Assembly: GCA_013619145.1 (NCBI GenBank)
Contig: JABXKR010000291.1
Span: 1-44,324, forward strand
Source: Psychromonas sp.
GTDB taxonomy: Bacteria; Pseudomonadota; Gammaproteobacteria; Enterobacterales; Psychromonadaceae
Reading direction: 5' to 3'
Length of the DNA stretch: 44,324 bases
This document shows, piece after piece, positions 29,779-40,364 of this stretch. Numbering within the stretch: the first letter of the stretch is position 1; each line of letters begins with the position of its first letter. The position numbers were made by a program, and so were the translations under genes. A model generated the notes under the pieces. It saw only the letters and a list, made by a program, of their open reading frames with translations. It did no database searches and had not been told where the DNA came from.

Positions 29779-29913
29779 TTTATTTATTTATTATTTCCAA
29801 CGATAAAAACGACGAAGCAACCTAAATGAACTCCATTGTTCTACTTAATAAGAGCTTCGAAAATATAAAAGAGGCGATTATATAACAGAGTGCGCAACTA
29901 ATCAGCTCTCATT

Positions 29914-31482
29914 TTAATCATTCTCAACTGAAACTTTAAAATGATGGAAACGTAGTCCGCTCGCAAGCAAAACAGTAAAGTAAACTAGCACGGCCGCAGC
30001 GATTAACATAAACAGTTTTAAAGCGGCTGCAAACAGTGAAAATTGTCCCCATTGTGACAAAGAAGGATTGAAAATGGCTAAGAAAGCAGCCATCACCACA
30101 CCTGAAATAACAATACGCAGCAATACTGAAACACTGTTTTTCTGCACCTGATAAACACCACTACGATATAAACCAAACCATAATAAGCTGGCGTTTAACG
30201 TTGCGGAAAGAGCCGTCGCAATAGCCAAGCCGACATAACCATAGGGAATCGCAAAAATAATATTTAAAACCATATTACTGAGCATCGCAATAATGCCATA
30301 TTTAACTGGCGTTTTCGTATCCTGGCGAGAGTAATAACCTGGCGCTAAGACTTTAACCATCATAAAACTCAGCAAGCCACTGGCATACGCCCACAAACTC
30401 ATTGATGCCATAGACACATCCTGCATATCAAATTCACCACGCATAAATAAAACCCGCAACATAGGCTCAGCCAACACAATCAAGCCTAACATCGCAGGGA
30501 AACCTAAAAAACAGACCATACGAATGCCCCAGTCCAAGGTTTTAGCAAAGTGATGATTTGATTGAGAGACATGTGATGAAGACAAGCTGGGTAAAATCAC
30601 CGTGGCGATAGCAATACCGAACAGACCCAATGGAAACTCAAGCAGGCGATCCGAATAATATAACCAGCTGATTGAACCTGTTTGTAAAAAACTCGCGATC
30701 AAGGTATCAAGCAACAGATTAATTTGACTGACAGAAACACCGAATATAGCGGGGATCATCAAGGTTCTGATTTTAACCACACCAGGGTGCGACCAGTTCC
30801 AGACTGGTTTCACTAAAAGATTTTCTTTACGCAGAAACGGAATTTGAAAAAAGAATTGAATCGCACCACCGATAAACACACCAATTGCCAGACCAATTTC
30901 AGGTTGTGCTAAATGCGGAGAAACAAAAAGCGCACAACTGATAATGGCAATATTCAAAAATACCGGGGTAAATGCGGCCACGGCAAATTTACCCAAGGTA
31001 TTTAAAATGGCTCCAGAGAGTGCGGTAAAAGTAATAAACCATAGATAAGGAAAAGTTATTTTGAGCATATAAGAAGCAAGCTCAAACTTATAAGCATCCG
31101 CACCGCCATTCCACCACTGCAAAAACCAGCCAAAACCAAATAGCGCGGTGATAACAGATGATCCTAAAACCCCCAAAATAGTGATAACAGTAACAATCGT
31201 ACCTAATGTTCCTGACACTGCAGCAATCAGATCTTTCACTTGATCGGCTGATTTTGTTTTTTCATACTCGGTTAATACCGGAACAAAGGCTTGTGCAAAA
31301 GCGCCTTCAGCAAATAAACGGCGTAAAAAGTTAGGGATTTTATTAGCAAAGAAAAACAGATCGGCCGCAGCCCCTGCCCCCATTAAATGGGCTATAACGA
31401 CATCTCTAACCAAACCTAAGACACGTGAAATCAAGGTCATAGAACTAACAATTAAACCAGATTTCAATAATTTTTTACTCAC
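29914..31482 (-). CDS. murJ: Lipid II flippase MurJ (MviN)
   Basis: 522 aa multi-TM; 'SGLIVSSMTLISRVLGLVRDVVIAHLMGAGAAADLFFFANKIPNFLRRLFAEGAFAQAFVPVL'. Confidence 0.96.
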   Translation of the reverse strand: MSKKLLKSGLIVSSMTLISRVLGLVRDVVIAHLMGAGAAADLFFFANKIPNFLRRLFAEGAFAQAFVPVLTEYEKTKSADQVKDLIAAVSGTLGTIVTVITILGVLGSSVITALFGFGWFLQWWNGGADAYKFELASYMLKITFPYLWFITFTALSGAILNTLGKFAVAAFTPVFLNIAIISCALFVSPHLAQPEIGLAIGVFIGGAIQFFFQIPFLRKENLLVKPVWNWSHPGVVKIRTLMIPAIFGVSVSQINLLLDTLIASFLQTGSISWLYYSDRLLEFPLGLFGIAIATVILPSLSSSHVSQSNHHFAKTLDWGIRMVCFLGFPAMLGLIVLAEPMLRVLFMRGEFDMQDVSMASMSLWAYASGLLSFMMVKVLAPGYYSRQDTKTPVKYGIIAMLSNMVLNIIFAIPYGYVGLAIATALSATLNASLLWFGLYRSGVYQVQKNSVSVLLRIVISGVVMAAFLAIFNPSLSQWGQFSLFAAALKLFMLIAAAVLVYFTVLLASGLRFHHFKVSVEND

Positions 31483-31709
31483 AATTCAATTTCCAAATAA
31501 AATTTAACGTTAAAAGCCATTTGCTCCGAAGATCCAGGTTTAATAAAGCAAATAAAAAAAGAACAAGAAACCCTCTATTTATGGGCATAAATAGGCAGGT
31601 TAACTTCACTATCAATTTGCATCTATATGCAGTTTTGGTATAAAATGCGCGCAGTTTAACCATCTGATAGGTTTCTTACCAGTTTTTTCAGCGGTTAAAA
31701 AGAAACCAT

Positions 31710-31738
31710 TTGACAATATACGTGTTACAAGGCATATT
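31710..31738 (+). promoter_or_regulatory. Putative sigma-70 promoter for rpsT
   Basis: TTGACA (31710-31715) with 17-nt spacer to CATATT (31733-31738). Confidence 0.5.
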
Positions 31739-31787
31739 CCTCGATCTTTGATTATCCCTTGTTATACAGAATTTAGGAGTTAAGGTC

Positions 31788-32048
31788 TTGGCTAATATCA
31801 AGTCTGCTAAAAAACGTGCGATTCAATCTGAAAAACGCCGTAAACACAATGCAAGCCGTCGTACAATGATGCGTACTTTCATCAAGAAAGTTGTTGTTGC
31901 AATCGAAGCTGCAAATAAAGAAGTTGCTACAGCTGAGTTCTTAAAACTGCAATCAGTTTTAGATAGCTACGCAACAAAAGGCTTAATTAACAAAAATACA
32001 GCTGCTCGTAAGAAAAGCCGTCTTCTTGTTAAAATTAAAGCTCTTTAA
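31788..32048 (+). CDS. rpsT: 30S ribosomal protein S20 (TTG start)
   Basis: 86 aa [35 protein letters not shown]...[12 protein letters not shown]; begins TTG-GCT-AAT after TTTAGGAG. Confidence 0.97.
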   Translation: MANIKSAKKRAIQSEKRRKHNASRRTMMRTFIKKVVVAIEAANKEVATAEFLKLQSVLDSYATKGLINKNTAARKKSRLLVKIKAL

Positions 32049-32130
32049 TTACAATTGGCTTTTTAAGCCACTGTGATATTAGGCAAAAATAAAAGCGCTA
32101 TAATCTAGCCTTTAATTTTCAAGCCTGAAT

Positions 32131-32157
32131 AAAAACCGACTTTATGTCGGTTTTTTT
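32131..32157 (+). terminator. rpsT intrinsic terminator
   Basis: AAAAACCGAC-TTTAT-GTCGGTTTTTTT. Confidence 0.9.
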
Positions 32158-32348
32158 GTGCCTTTTATTCCTGATTTCAGTGAGAAGAACTCAACTTTAA
32201 GCAAATAATGAGATCCTCAACGCTTAATTCTCTCAGCAAATTAAGTTAAAGTACTTTCGCGTTAATAGCGAATTATCGCTAATTTTCTGTGGATTCCCCA
32301 AAGTTCCACATTAATCACTAATTGAAAGTCCCATCAAGGAGAGAAATT

Positions 32349-35006
32349 TTGAATTTTAAAATAAGCACACTAGTAGCGGCGCTCACAGCTGCACTAACAG
32401 GTTGTACAGCAACAATAAACGCAACAGATGATTCAAACGCACAAAAAACACTTGATACAACCGCATCAGCTCTTTATGTAACAACATCTTTAGTCGCAAA
32501 TAAAGTTGCCGACAGTAAAGCTGCTTGCCCTTGGGGGTTTTGCTATCGAGCAGAAATTACTATCACAAATAATAGTGACAGTGCAGTCGATGCAGGTTGG
32601 GAAATGTACTTCTCAAGTATTCATCGCGTGTTAGATACACGCAGCGAAGAATTTGAAATTACGCACATTGATGGTGATTTACATAAAATAACAGCTACCG
32701 ATAAGTTTACTGGCTTAGAAGCAGGTGCATCAATCACCCTGCAATATGATGCGGAGTACTGGCAAATCGTAGACACAGACTTCATGCCTAGCTACTACAT
32801 AACAGCTCCAGGTGCCGAAGCGCGTATAATTAAAAATACTATTCCTGCAATGGTTGATGGTCGTGAAGACTTAACAACTTATGCAAAACCCATTAGCAAT
32901 GATCCAGCAAACCCAAACCAGTGGCAACGTCATCCAGGCGATAAAACAGTTGTTGCATCGGCAAAAACTCGTTTTGACAGTAACATCGATGTTGCTGATT
33001 TAGGCGCTGATGTTGCATCGGCTAAAATCATCCCGACACCAGCTGATATGACAATTCAATCTGGCTCTGTAGATATCGCTACAGGTCTGAACATTATTGC
33101 AGCTGAGAAAAGCCTTCCGGCTAATCAAGTTGCCGCCTTGAATGCTCGTTTTGAACAACTAGGTGTTACTACCGGCGCTGGTGTTGCTGTTAACGTTTCT
33201 GTTAATTCAGAAAACAAAGCTTTTAATGGTAAAGAAACTAAAGGCGCTTACACTCTTCAAGTAACTGATAAAAGTATCACTGTTGTTGGTGCTGACGCGG
33301 AGGGGGCTTTCTACGGTGTTCAATCTGTTACCGCTCTAGTCACAATTGGTAGCGGCAAACTGCCTAAAGTGACAGTCAAATATGATGCGCCACGTTTTGA
33401 ATACCGTGGTATGCATATGGATGTTGCTCGTAACTTCCGCTCTAAAGAACAAGTAAAAGAGTTCTTAGATCAGATGGCTGCTTATAAAATGAATAAATTT
33501 CACTTCCATCTAGCTGATGATGAAGGCTGGCGTTTAGAGATCCCTGGACTTCCTGAGCTAACCGAGATCGGTGCAAAACGTTGTCACGATTTAGAACAAA
33601 CAACTTGTCTGCTTCCTCAGTTAGGTTCAGGTCCTGATGCAACAACTACTGGCTCTGGTTACTACACGGTTGCTGATTACGCTGAAATTTTAGCCTACGC
33701 TCAAGCACGTAATATCCAAGTTATCCCATCAATGGATATGCCGGGTCATTCGCGTGCTGCGGTAATCTCTATGCAAGCTCGTTACAAAAAGTTTGCAGTA
33801 CAAGGCGATATGAAAGCCGCTGAAATGTACTTACTAACTGACCAATATGACGAATCGAAATACTTCTCCATCCAAAACTATACGGATAACACCATCAATC
33901 CATGTATGGAATCAAGCTTTGTCTTTATGGATAAAGTGATTTCTGAAATCGCGAATCAGCATAAAGCAGCGGGTCAAGCGTTAACCGATTACCATATCGG
34001 AGCTGATGAAACTGCTGGTGCCTGGGTAGATTCTCCAACATGTCGCGCAATGTTTGTTGATACCACTAACGGAGTTGACTCTGCTGCTGACTTAGGAGGT
34101 TACTTTATCGAGCGTATCAGCCATATCCTCGATGCGAAAGATCTTAGCCTTGCCGCATGGAACGATGGTCTGAAACACGGTGAATACATGGATCCAACGA
34201 AACTAGCAGGCAGCACCTCTGCTTACGCTTGGGGAACATTATTCTGGGGGGGCGTAAATGACGTGCACACGCTAGCGAACACTGGTTACGACGTAGTTAT
34301 CTCGACTCCAGATGTAACCTACTTCGATTTCCCATATGAAGCAGATCCACAAGAGCCAGGTTATTACTGGGGTAGTCGCGACACTAACTCACGCCAGGTA
34401 TTTAACTTTATGCCTGAAAACATGCCAGCAAATGCTGAAACAATGTTAAGCCGTGATAACGCTCCTTACGAATATAATGCAACCACTGTTGCTCTTGAAA
34501 AAGGTAAATCTTTCAAAGGGATACAAGGTCACCTATGGTCTGAGGCTATCCGCACCGATCAGCAGCAAGACTTTATGGCATTCCCACGTGCAATTGCATT
34601 GGCCGAACGCGCATGGGCGAAAGCAGATTGGGAACTGGCATACGATGCAAAGAAATCTTACAAATCTAACCTGGCTGGATTTGAGGGTACTAATCACATG
34701 GGCAAACGTATTGCTGAACGTGACGCTGAGTGGGAGAAATTCGCAAATGGTATCGGTTACAAAGAGCTTGCTAAACTAGATGCGGCAGGCGTTGCATATC
34801 GCCTACCCGTTCCAGGAGCAATAATCGATGAAAATGGCCTGTTAATTGCTAATTCAACCTTCCCGGGTTTAACCATTCAATACTCAAATGATGGGGTAAA
34901 TTGGCTAGATTACGATGCATCATATCAGCCTAAAGTCGAAGCTGGTGTACAAGTTCGTACCGTTGCAACAACGGGTCGAGCTGGCCGCGCAGTAGAAGTG
35001 AAATAA
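32349..35006 (+). CDS. GH20 beta-N-acetylhexosaminidase (chitobiase-type) lipoprotein
   Basis: CHB_HEX-like N-terminal domain, GH20 catalytic 'YHIGADETAGAW', 'FEYRGMHMDVARNF', 'FHFHLADDEGWRLEIPGLPELT', 'DMPGHSRA'; lipobox LTGC. TTG at 32349 follows AAGGAG and gives MNFKISTLVAALTAALTGC; the ORF track starts at an upstream in-frame TTG (32322). Confidence 0.93.
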   Translation: MNFKISTLVAALTAALTGCTATINATDDSNAQKTLDTTASALYVTTSLVANKVADSKAACPWGFCYRAEITITNNSDSAVDAGWEMYFSSIHRVLDTRSEEFEITHIDGDLHKITATDKFTGLEAGASITLQYDAEYWQIVDTDFMPSYYITAPGAEARIIKNTIPAMVDGREDLTTYAKPISNDPANPNQWQRHPGDKTVVASAKTRFDSNIDVADLGADVASAKIIPTPADMTIQSGSVDIATGLNIIAAEKSLPANQVAALNARFEQLGVTTGAGVAVNVSVNSENKAFNGKETKGAYTLQVTDKSITVVGADAEGAFYGVQSVTALVTIGSGKLPKVTVKYDAPRFEYRGMHMDVARNFRSKEQVKEFLDQMAAYKMNKFHFHLADDEGWRLEIPGLPELTEIGAKRCHDLEQTTCLLPQLGSGPDATTTGSGYYTVADYAEILAYAQARNIQVIPSMDMPGHSRAAVISMQARYKKFAVQGDMKAAEMYLLTDQYDESKYFSIQNYTDNTINPCMESSFVFMDKVISEIANQHKAAGQALTDYHIGADETAGAWVDSPTCRAMFVDTTNGVDSAADLGGYFIERISHILDAKDLSLAAWNDGLKHGEYMDPTKLAGSTSAYAWGTLFWGGVNDVHTLANTGYDVVISTPDVTYFDFPYEADPQEPGYYWGSRDTNSRQVFNFMPENMPANAETMLSRDNAPYEYNATTVALEKGKSFKGIQGHLWSEAIRTDQQQDFMAFPRAIALAERAWAKADWELAYDAKKSYKSNLAGFEGTNHMGKRIAERDAEWEKFANGIGYKELAKLDAAGVAYRLPVPGAIIDENGLLIANSTFPGLTIQYSNDGVNWLDYDASYQPKVEAGVQVRTVATTGRAGRAVEVK

Positions 35007-35030
35007 ACAAGGTTTATTAAACAATTAATT

Positions 35031-35057
35031 AAAAAGAGAGCTTCGGCTCTCTTTTTT
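35031..35057 (+). terminator. Intrinsic terminator after the hexosaminidase gene
   Basis: AAAAAGAGAG-CTTCGG-CTCTCTTTTTT. Confidence 0.9.
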
Positions 35058-35088
35058 GGTTTTTTTATAGCGAAAATAAGATTTAAAA

Positions 35089-35355
35089 TCAGATCCCCAT
35101 TCCTGATAATGCATTCATAAAATCTTTAATCGCTTTACCAATAATCGGATTACTCTCTTCAAAGACTAACAACTGCTGTGCAAGCTTTTTATCACGAATA
35201 AGTTGTGCGGGATCGCGGGATCTTATCGCTTCCTGAAGTTGATCATGCACTTGCTGCAGCTCACCAGCAGTACATTCATCAGCAATCAGATCATTATTTA
35301 GAATCTCTGATAACTTATCAAACTCAGACTTTACTTTTGTTATTGGCATACGCAC
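35089..35355 (-). CDS. Hypothetical small soluble protein
   Basis: 88-aa ORF, helical and acidic; downstream of epmA and the small ORF at 35393..35557. No family recognised. Confidence 0.55.
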   Translation of the reverse strand: MRMPITKVKSEFDKLSEILNNDLIADECTAGELQQVHDQLQEAIRSRDPAQLIRDKKLAQQLLVFEESNPIIGKAIKDFMNALSGMGI

Positions 35356-35392
35356 CTCTACTAATCATTTGAATTCTAATAAAAGTGTAGTA

Positions 35393-35557
35393 TTAAAATA
35401 AAGCACCCATCACCATCAAACCAATCTTAAAGAAACTTTGCTGTTGATAATTTTGCAGGTATAAAGAAGAAAGATATATCGCCGCTAACCAATAGCAGAT
35501 CCGAAACAGCGATGCCCAAATAGAGTAGACTTTATCGGTTAACCATAATTTAGCCAC
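35393..35557 (-). CDS. Putative 54-aa membrane protein (GTG start), translationally coupled to epmA
   Basis: MAKLWLTDKVYSIWASLFRICYWLAAIYLSSLYLQNYQQQSFFKIGLMVMGALF*. The GTG lies 2 nt after the epmA TAA, with AAAGGGGG inside the epmA 3' end as a potential SD. Below the length cutoff of the ORF track. Confidence 0.6.
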   Translation of the reverse strand: MAKLWLTDKVYSIWASLFRICYWLAAIYLSSLYLQNYQQQSFFKIGLMVMGALF

Positions 35558-35559
35558 TA

Positions 35560-36540
35560 TTAGGCCCCCTTTATTGTAAAGCTCAGCACGTCATCAATAT
35601 GTGTCTGCTCTGTTGCCAGCATCACCAGACGATCAATGCCTAGCGCAACACCTGCACAATCAGGCAGGCTTTTAAGAGAGCTTATAAAATGCTGATCAAT
35701 CGGCATCTCCTCAAGGCCTTTAAGTCTGCGCAGGCGATTGTCTTCTTGAAAACGAGTTAACTGTTCCGTCGCATCGCTCAATTCATGAAAGCCATTCGCA
35801 AGTTCAATCCCTTTATAATAAACCTCAAAACGTTCGGCAACACGAGGATCATCCGGTGATATTCTTGCAAGTGCAGCTTGTGAAGCGGGAAAATTATAAA
35901 TAAAACACGGTTTATACAAAGCGATAACCGGCTCGATTGCGACACAAAATAGCAGCTGCAAGATGGTATCTTTATCTGTCTCATTATCAATAACATCGCC
36001 TAAATTCAACTCACTGCCCGCCTCTTTTAACTCTTTCAAGTTAGCAGTTAACGGATCAACATTTAAGACTTCTAGAAAAGCATCTTGGTATGTGCAACGA
36101 CGGGCAGTTTCGCTATTAAGAACAAGTTGTAATAACAGATCCATTTCATCCATTAATAAAAAGTGATCAAAACCAACTTGATACCACTCAAGCAGGGTAA
36201 ATTCAGGATTATGAAATCGTCCCGACTCTTCATTACGATAGGCTTTGCTGATTTGAAAAATCGAGCCGCTACCAGCAGATAAGAGACGTTTCATATGAAA
36301 TTCAGGGGAAGTTTGCAGGTATAAAGGTAAACCTAAACAGTTCTGCTTTGCTGAAGATATTTCAGGTCCAATAAAATTAGTTTTAAAGCAAAAGAGATGA
36401 ATATCGGTTACACCCGCTTGGCTTAAAGTTGGCGTTTCTACTTCTAATAGACCACGATCGATAAAAAAGTGGCGAATAGTTTGTATTATTTTCGCCCGTT
36501 TTTGCAGTTGTTGTAAGCTTGCGCTTGGTCGCCAATTCAT
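35560..36540 (-). CDS. epmA: EF-P--(R)-beta-lysine ligase (EpmA/PoxA/GenX)
   Basis: 326 aa class II LysRS-like: '[25 protein letters not shown]', '[46 protein letters not shown]', '[13 protein letters not shown]', '[12 protein letters not shown]'. Confidence 0.96.
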   Translation of the reverse strand: MNWRPSASLQQLQKRAKIIQTIRHFFIDRGLLEVETPTLSQAGVTDIHLFCFKTNFIGPEISSAKQNCLGLPLYLQTSPEFHMKRLLSAGSGSIFQISKAYRNEESGRFHNPEFTLLEWYQVGFDHFLLMDEMDLLLQLVLNSETARRCTYQDAFLEVLNVDPLTANLKELKEAGSELNLGDVIDNETDKDTILQLLFCVAIEPVIALYKPCFIYNFPASQAALARISPDDPRVAERFEVYYKGIELANGFHELSDATEQLTRFQEDNRLRRLKGLEEMPIDQHFISSLKSLPDCAGVALGIDRLVMLATEQTHIDDVLSFTIKGA

Positions 36541-36735
36541 CTTATTTCCTTTTTTGCGCTAGTTTACCCAATAAATGATTTTTCGGAAATAAAAACACTG
36601 CTAACGAATAGTTAAGACTATCCTGTTGCTACCTCTCAATATTTATATAATGTTGAAAAACCTTACTTTTCTCACGGAATTTTCCACAAGCGCTGATACA
36701 CTAAATTATCATAAATTTTTTATGGGAGAAAAAGT

Positions 36736-38517
36736 GTGCAGATAATTAAAACAGATGTTGCCATTGTTGGCGCTGGCGGTTCAGGTTTACGAGCCGCTAT
36801 TGAAATTGCAGAAAACCACCCCGATCTCGATATAGCATTAATTTCTAAAGTTTACCCGATGCGCAGCCATACTGTGGCAGCCGAAGGAGGAGCTGCGGGA
36901 GTTGCTCAAGATCATGACTCTCTTGATAACCACTTTAACGATACCGTTTCCGGTGGAGATTGGTTATGTGAACAGGACGTAGTGCAATATTTTGTTGAAA
37001 ATGCAGCCAAACAACTGACTCAGCTTGAGCATTGGGGATGCCCATGGAGCCGTAAAGAGGATGGCTCTATTAACGTACGCGCTTTTGGCGGCATGAAAAT
37101 AGAACGCACCTGGTTTGCTGCCGATAAAAGTGGTTTTCATATTCTGCACACTCTTTTTCAAACTTCACTGCAGCACCCTAAAATAACCCGCTTTGATGAA
37201 CATTTTTGTTTAGATCTGATTGTTGAAAATGACAAAATACAGGGGATTTTAATTCTTGATATTGCCGAAGGTGAGGCAAAACTAATTCAGGCAAAATCAG
37301 TGATTATGGCAACTGGCGGCGCGGGCCGTGTTTATAGTTACAATACCAACGGTGGCATTGTCACAGGTGACGGAATGTCACTCGCTTACCGCCATGGCGT
37401 TCCGCTACGTGATATGGAGTTTATACAATACCATCCAACAGGTTTACCGGGCAGTGGTATTTTAATGACCGAAGGCTGCCGTGGCGAAGGTGGTATTTTA
37501 TTAAATAAAGATGGTTACCGTTATTTACAAGATTACGGTCTAGGGCCTGAAGTCCCCGTAGGGCAGACTAAAAATAAATATATGGAACTTGGCCCACGCG
37601 ACAAACTCAGCCAATGTTTCTGGCAAGAGCAACAAAAGGGCAATGTGATTAAAGGCCCACGTGGTGATGTTGTTCATCTTGATCTTCGCCATTTAGGTGA
37701 AGAAAAAATTAATGAGCGCCTGCCATTTATCCGCGAACTTGCTAAAGCTTATGTTGGTGTTGATCCGGTTCATGAACCAATCCCAGTTCGTCCAACCGTG
37801 CATTACACAATGGGCGGCATAGAAACCGATGCAAAAACAGCGACTAAACTTGCGGGTTTATATGCAATAGGTGAATGTGCTTCGGTTGGTTTACACGGTG
37901 CAAATCGTTTAGGCTCAAACTCATTAACTGAGCTTGCTGTATTTGGTCAGTTAGCCGGACAACAAGCGGCTGATTATGCGCGTAATAGCAAACATGAAAA
38001 AATTACCCCTTTAAGGAAACAAGCCGAAACGATTATGGCTCGTACCGAAGCCCTGCTGCACAGTGAAGGCACGGAAAAAATGGCAGATATTCGCCAAGAG
38101 ATGGGTGACTGCATGGAAGAAGGTGTGGGTATCTATCGCACTAAAGAGTCGATGCAACAAACCATCAATAAACTAGCCGAACTTAAGAAGCGCTATAAAA
38201 ACATCCAAATCACCGATAAATCGAGTGTGTTTAACACGGAGTTTTTATATGCAATTGAACTTGGATACCTGCTCGATACCGCACAAGCGATGGCACACAG
38301 TGCAATTTTACGAGAAGAGTCTCGCGGCTCTCATCAGCGTATTGATGGTTTTGAAAAACGTGATGATAACAACTTCTTAAAACATTCACTGGCCTTTTAT
38401 CAAGGTGATAAAGCACCAAAAATTGATTATTCATCAGTAACTATTACCAAAAGCCAACCCGCAGAAAGGGCATATGGTGCGGCAGGTGAAAAAGCACATG
38501 CGCAGGAGAAAGTTTAA
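36736..38517 (+). CDS. frdA: Fumarate reductase flavoprotein subunit
   Basis: 593 aa; '[17 protein letters not shown]', '[15 protein letters not shown]', '[23 protein letters not shown]', '[13 protein letters not shown]'. Confidence 0.96.
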   Translation: MQIIKTDVAIVGAGGSGLRAAIEIAENHPDLDIALISKVYPMRSHTVAAEGGAAGVAQDHDSLDNHFNDTVSGGDWLCEQDVVQYFVENAAKQLTQLEHWGCPWSRKEDGSINVRAFGGMKIERTWFAADKSGFHILHTLFQTSLQHPKITRFDEHFCLDLIVENDKIQGILILDIAEGEAKLIQAKSVIMATGGAGRVYSYNTNGGIVTGDGMSLAYRHGVPLRDMEFIQYHPTGLPGSGILMTEGCRGEGGILLNKDGYRYLQDYGLGPEVPVGQTKNKYMELGPRDKLSQCFWQEQQKGNVIKGPRGDVVHLDLRHLGEEKINERLPFIRELAKAYVGVDPVHEPIPVRPTVHYTMGGIETDAKTATKLAGLYAIGECASVGLHGANRLGSNSLTELAVFGQLAGQQAADYARNSKHEKITPLRKQAETIMARTEALLHSEGTEKMADIRQEMGDCMEEGVGIYRTKESMQQTINKLAELKKRYKNIQITDKSSVFNTEFLYAIELGYLLDTAQAMAHSAILREESRGSHQRIDGFEKRDDNNFLKHSLAFYQGDKAPKIDYSSVTITKSQPAERAYGAAGEKAHAQEKV

Positions 38518-39254
38518 TGAGTGAATTAACGATTGAAATTGATGTGCTTCGTTACCGTCCTGAGATGGATAACGAACCTTTCACGCAAACCTTTGAAGTG
38601 CCTTACACCGCCGAGATGTCCATTTTGGAAGCGCTGCAATATATTAAAGATCACCTAGATAGCACGGTAAGTTTCCGCTGGTCTTGTCGTATGGCGATTT
38701 GTGGTAGCTGTGGTTTGATGGTGAATAGCGTTCCTAAATTAGGCTGCAAAGCATTTCTGCGTGATTATTACCCCCAAAAAATAAGTTTAGAGCCCTTAGC
38801 TAACTTCCCTATTGAACGCGATCTTGTGGTGGTAATGGATGATTTCATTAAAAAATTAGAAGAGATCAAACCCTATATCATCCCGGAAAAAGAGAAATGT
38901 TTATCTGAAGGCACATATCAGCAAACGCCTGAACAGATGGCTAAATTTAAACAGTTTTCAATGTGTATTAACTGCGGTCTTTGTTATGCAGCCTGCCCGC
39001 AATATGCGTTAGACAATAAGTTTACCGGACCTGCGGCCTTGGCATTACTTGCTCGTTACAATCGAGATAGTCGAGATAATGGCGAAGCCGAGCGTATGAA
39101 AATCGTTAACCAGGAAGAAGGGGTTTGGGGCTGTACGTTTGTTGGATATTGTTCCGTTGTTTGTCCAAAAGATGTCGATCCTGCTGCTGCTATTCAACTG
39201 CTTAAAGTTGAAAGCAGTAAAGATTACCTGATTGGTATGTTCAAACCAGATTAA
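38517..39254 (+). CDS. frdB: Fumarate reductase iron-sulfur subunit
   Basis: 245 aa; '[18 protein letters not shown]', '[15 protein letters not shown]', '[16 protein letters not shown]'. Confidence 0.96.
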   Translation: MSELTIEIDVLRYRPEMDNEPFTQTFEVPYTAEMSILEALQYIKDHLDSTVSFRWSCRMAICGSCGLMVNSVPKLGCKAFLRDYYPQKISLEPLANFPIERDLVVVMDDFIKKLEEIKPYIIPEKEKCLSEGTYQQTPEQMAKFKQFSMCINCGLCYAACPQYALDNKFTGPAALALLARYNRDSRDNGEAERMKIVNQEEGVWGCTFVGYCSVVCPKDVDPAAAIQLLKVESSKDYLIGMFKPD

Positions 39255-39267
39255 TGAAAAAGTGATA

Positions 39268-39534
39268 AGTAAATGTTAACTTTTCGTATATCTCAACACA
39301 GTTTGAGCACTGTCGTGAAGTAGATAAAGAGGACTAAGCAATGAGTAAACGTAAACCTTATATACGCGAACTGCCAACGGTTTCAATGGCTGGTTGAAAT
39401 ATCATTTTTACTATTTTAGATACTAGTAAATGTTAACTTTTCGTAGCTCTCGACTCTGATTAAGCACTGTCGTGAAGTAGATAAAGAGGACTAAGCAATG
39501 AGTAAACGTAAACCTTATATACGCGAACTGCCAA
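39268..39534. repeat. Direct repeat of the frdC leader and first codons (39268-39377 and 39425-39534, period 157)
   Basis: Two 110-nt copies; the last 72 nt (agcactgtcgtgaag...cgaactgccaa) are identical and include RBS, ATG and 12 codons. Confidence 0.95.
39341..39397 (+). pseudogene. Truncated frdC duplicate (MSKRKPYIRELPTVSMAG*)
   Basis: Identical start to frdC, then frameshifted. In another frame, GGTTTCAATGGCTGGTTGAAA (GFNGWLK) resembles frdC TAFNGWLE, suggesting an internal deletion. Confidence 0.7.
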
Positions 39535-39887
39535 GGGATTGGTGGATGAAACAACTGTTTTATACAAAATATATGATAAGGGAAGGCAGCAGTGTTTTAA
39601 TTACCTTATACAGCCTGATTTTAGCTTGGGGTGTTTTTCGCCTTAGCCAGGGAGAGACCGCTTTTAACGGCTGGCTTGAAGCTTTGCAAAACCCATTTGC
39701 AATTATCCTGCATCTTCTTATGCTGATATTAGCCTTATACCACACAATTACCTGGTTCTCTCTCGCACCTAAAGCGGTTGATTTATGGATAAAAGGTAAA
39801 AAGCTTGATGATAAGGTGATTGTCGCAGCACATTACGGCGCCTTTGCCGTGCTGACTATTTTCTGCTTGTTAATTATTACCCTATAA
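39498..39887 (+). CDS. frdC: Fumarate reductase membrane subunit C
   Basis: 129 aa; 'SKRKPYIRELPRDWWMKQLFYTKYMIREGSSV', 'LALYHTITWFSLAPKAVDL'. Confidence 0.93.
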   Translation: MSKRKPYIRELPRDWWMKQLFYTKYMIREGSSVLITLYSLILAWGVFRLSQGETAFNGWLEALQNPFAIILHLLMLILALYHTITWFSLAPKAVDLWIKGKKLDDKVIVAAHYGAFAVLTIFCLLIITL

Positions 39888-39897
39888 AAGGAGGCTT

Positions 39898-40302
39898 TTG
39901 ATGTCAAAGACCACAGAGAAAACCTATAAACGCTCTCATGAACCCGTTTTTTGGGGCTTATTTGGCGCAGGTGGTATGCTTACTGCGTTTCTTACACCTG
40001 TTATGATCTTAATTACAGGGCTCTTAATTCCACTTGGGATTATAGATCAGCACTACTTTAGTTATGAAAAAATACATGGTTTTGCCACAACATGGTACGG
40101 TTCCGTCATTGTTTTAGTTTTAGTGGCACTGCCCTTCTGGCATACCCTGCACCGAATTTTCCATGCGTTACATGATATCGGCATTAATCGTGGACGTGAT
40201 TGGCAACAAGTGATCTGTTATGGTTTTGCTTTTGCTGTCAGCGTTTTTGTTTTCACTCTTTTATTACAAATGCTAACCGCGCCAAGCTTATTTGGTTTTT
40301 AA
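39898..40302 (+). CDS. frdD: Fumarate reductase membrane subunit D
   Basis: 134 aa; 'RSHEPVFWGLFGAGGMLTAFLTPVMILITGLLIPLG', 'FWHTLHRIFHALHDIGI'. Start may be 39901. Confidence 0.93.
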   Translation: MMSKTTEKTYKRSHEPVFWGLFGAGGMLTAFLTPVMILITGLLIPLGIIDQHYFSYEKIHGFATTWYGSVIVLVLVALPFWHTLHRIFHALHDIGINRGRDWQQVICYGFAFAVSVFVFTLLLQMLTAPSLFGF

Positions 40303-40318
40303 CAAAAAACGACTATAA

Positions 40319-40347
40319 AAAAACCAGCTAAGCAGCTGGTTTTTTTG
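40319..40347. terminator. Bidirectional terminator between frdD and efp
   Basis: AAAAACCAGCT-AAGC-AGCTGGTTTTTTT between convergent genes. Confidence 0.88.
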
Positions 40348-40364
40348 CAGCTCATTACAGAGAC

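Noticed and set aside
32322-32348. Upstream TTG start for the hexosaminidase
   Set aside because: It would place the SD sequence (AAGGAG) inside the CDS and disrupt the lipoprotein signal; TTG 32349 fits better.
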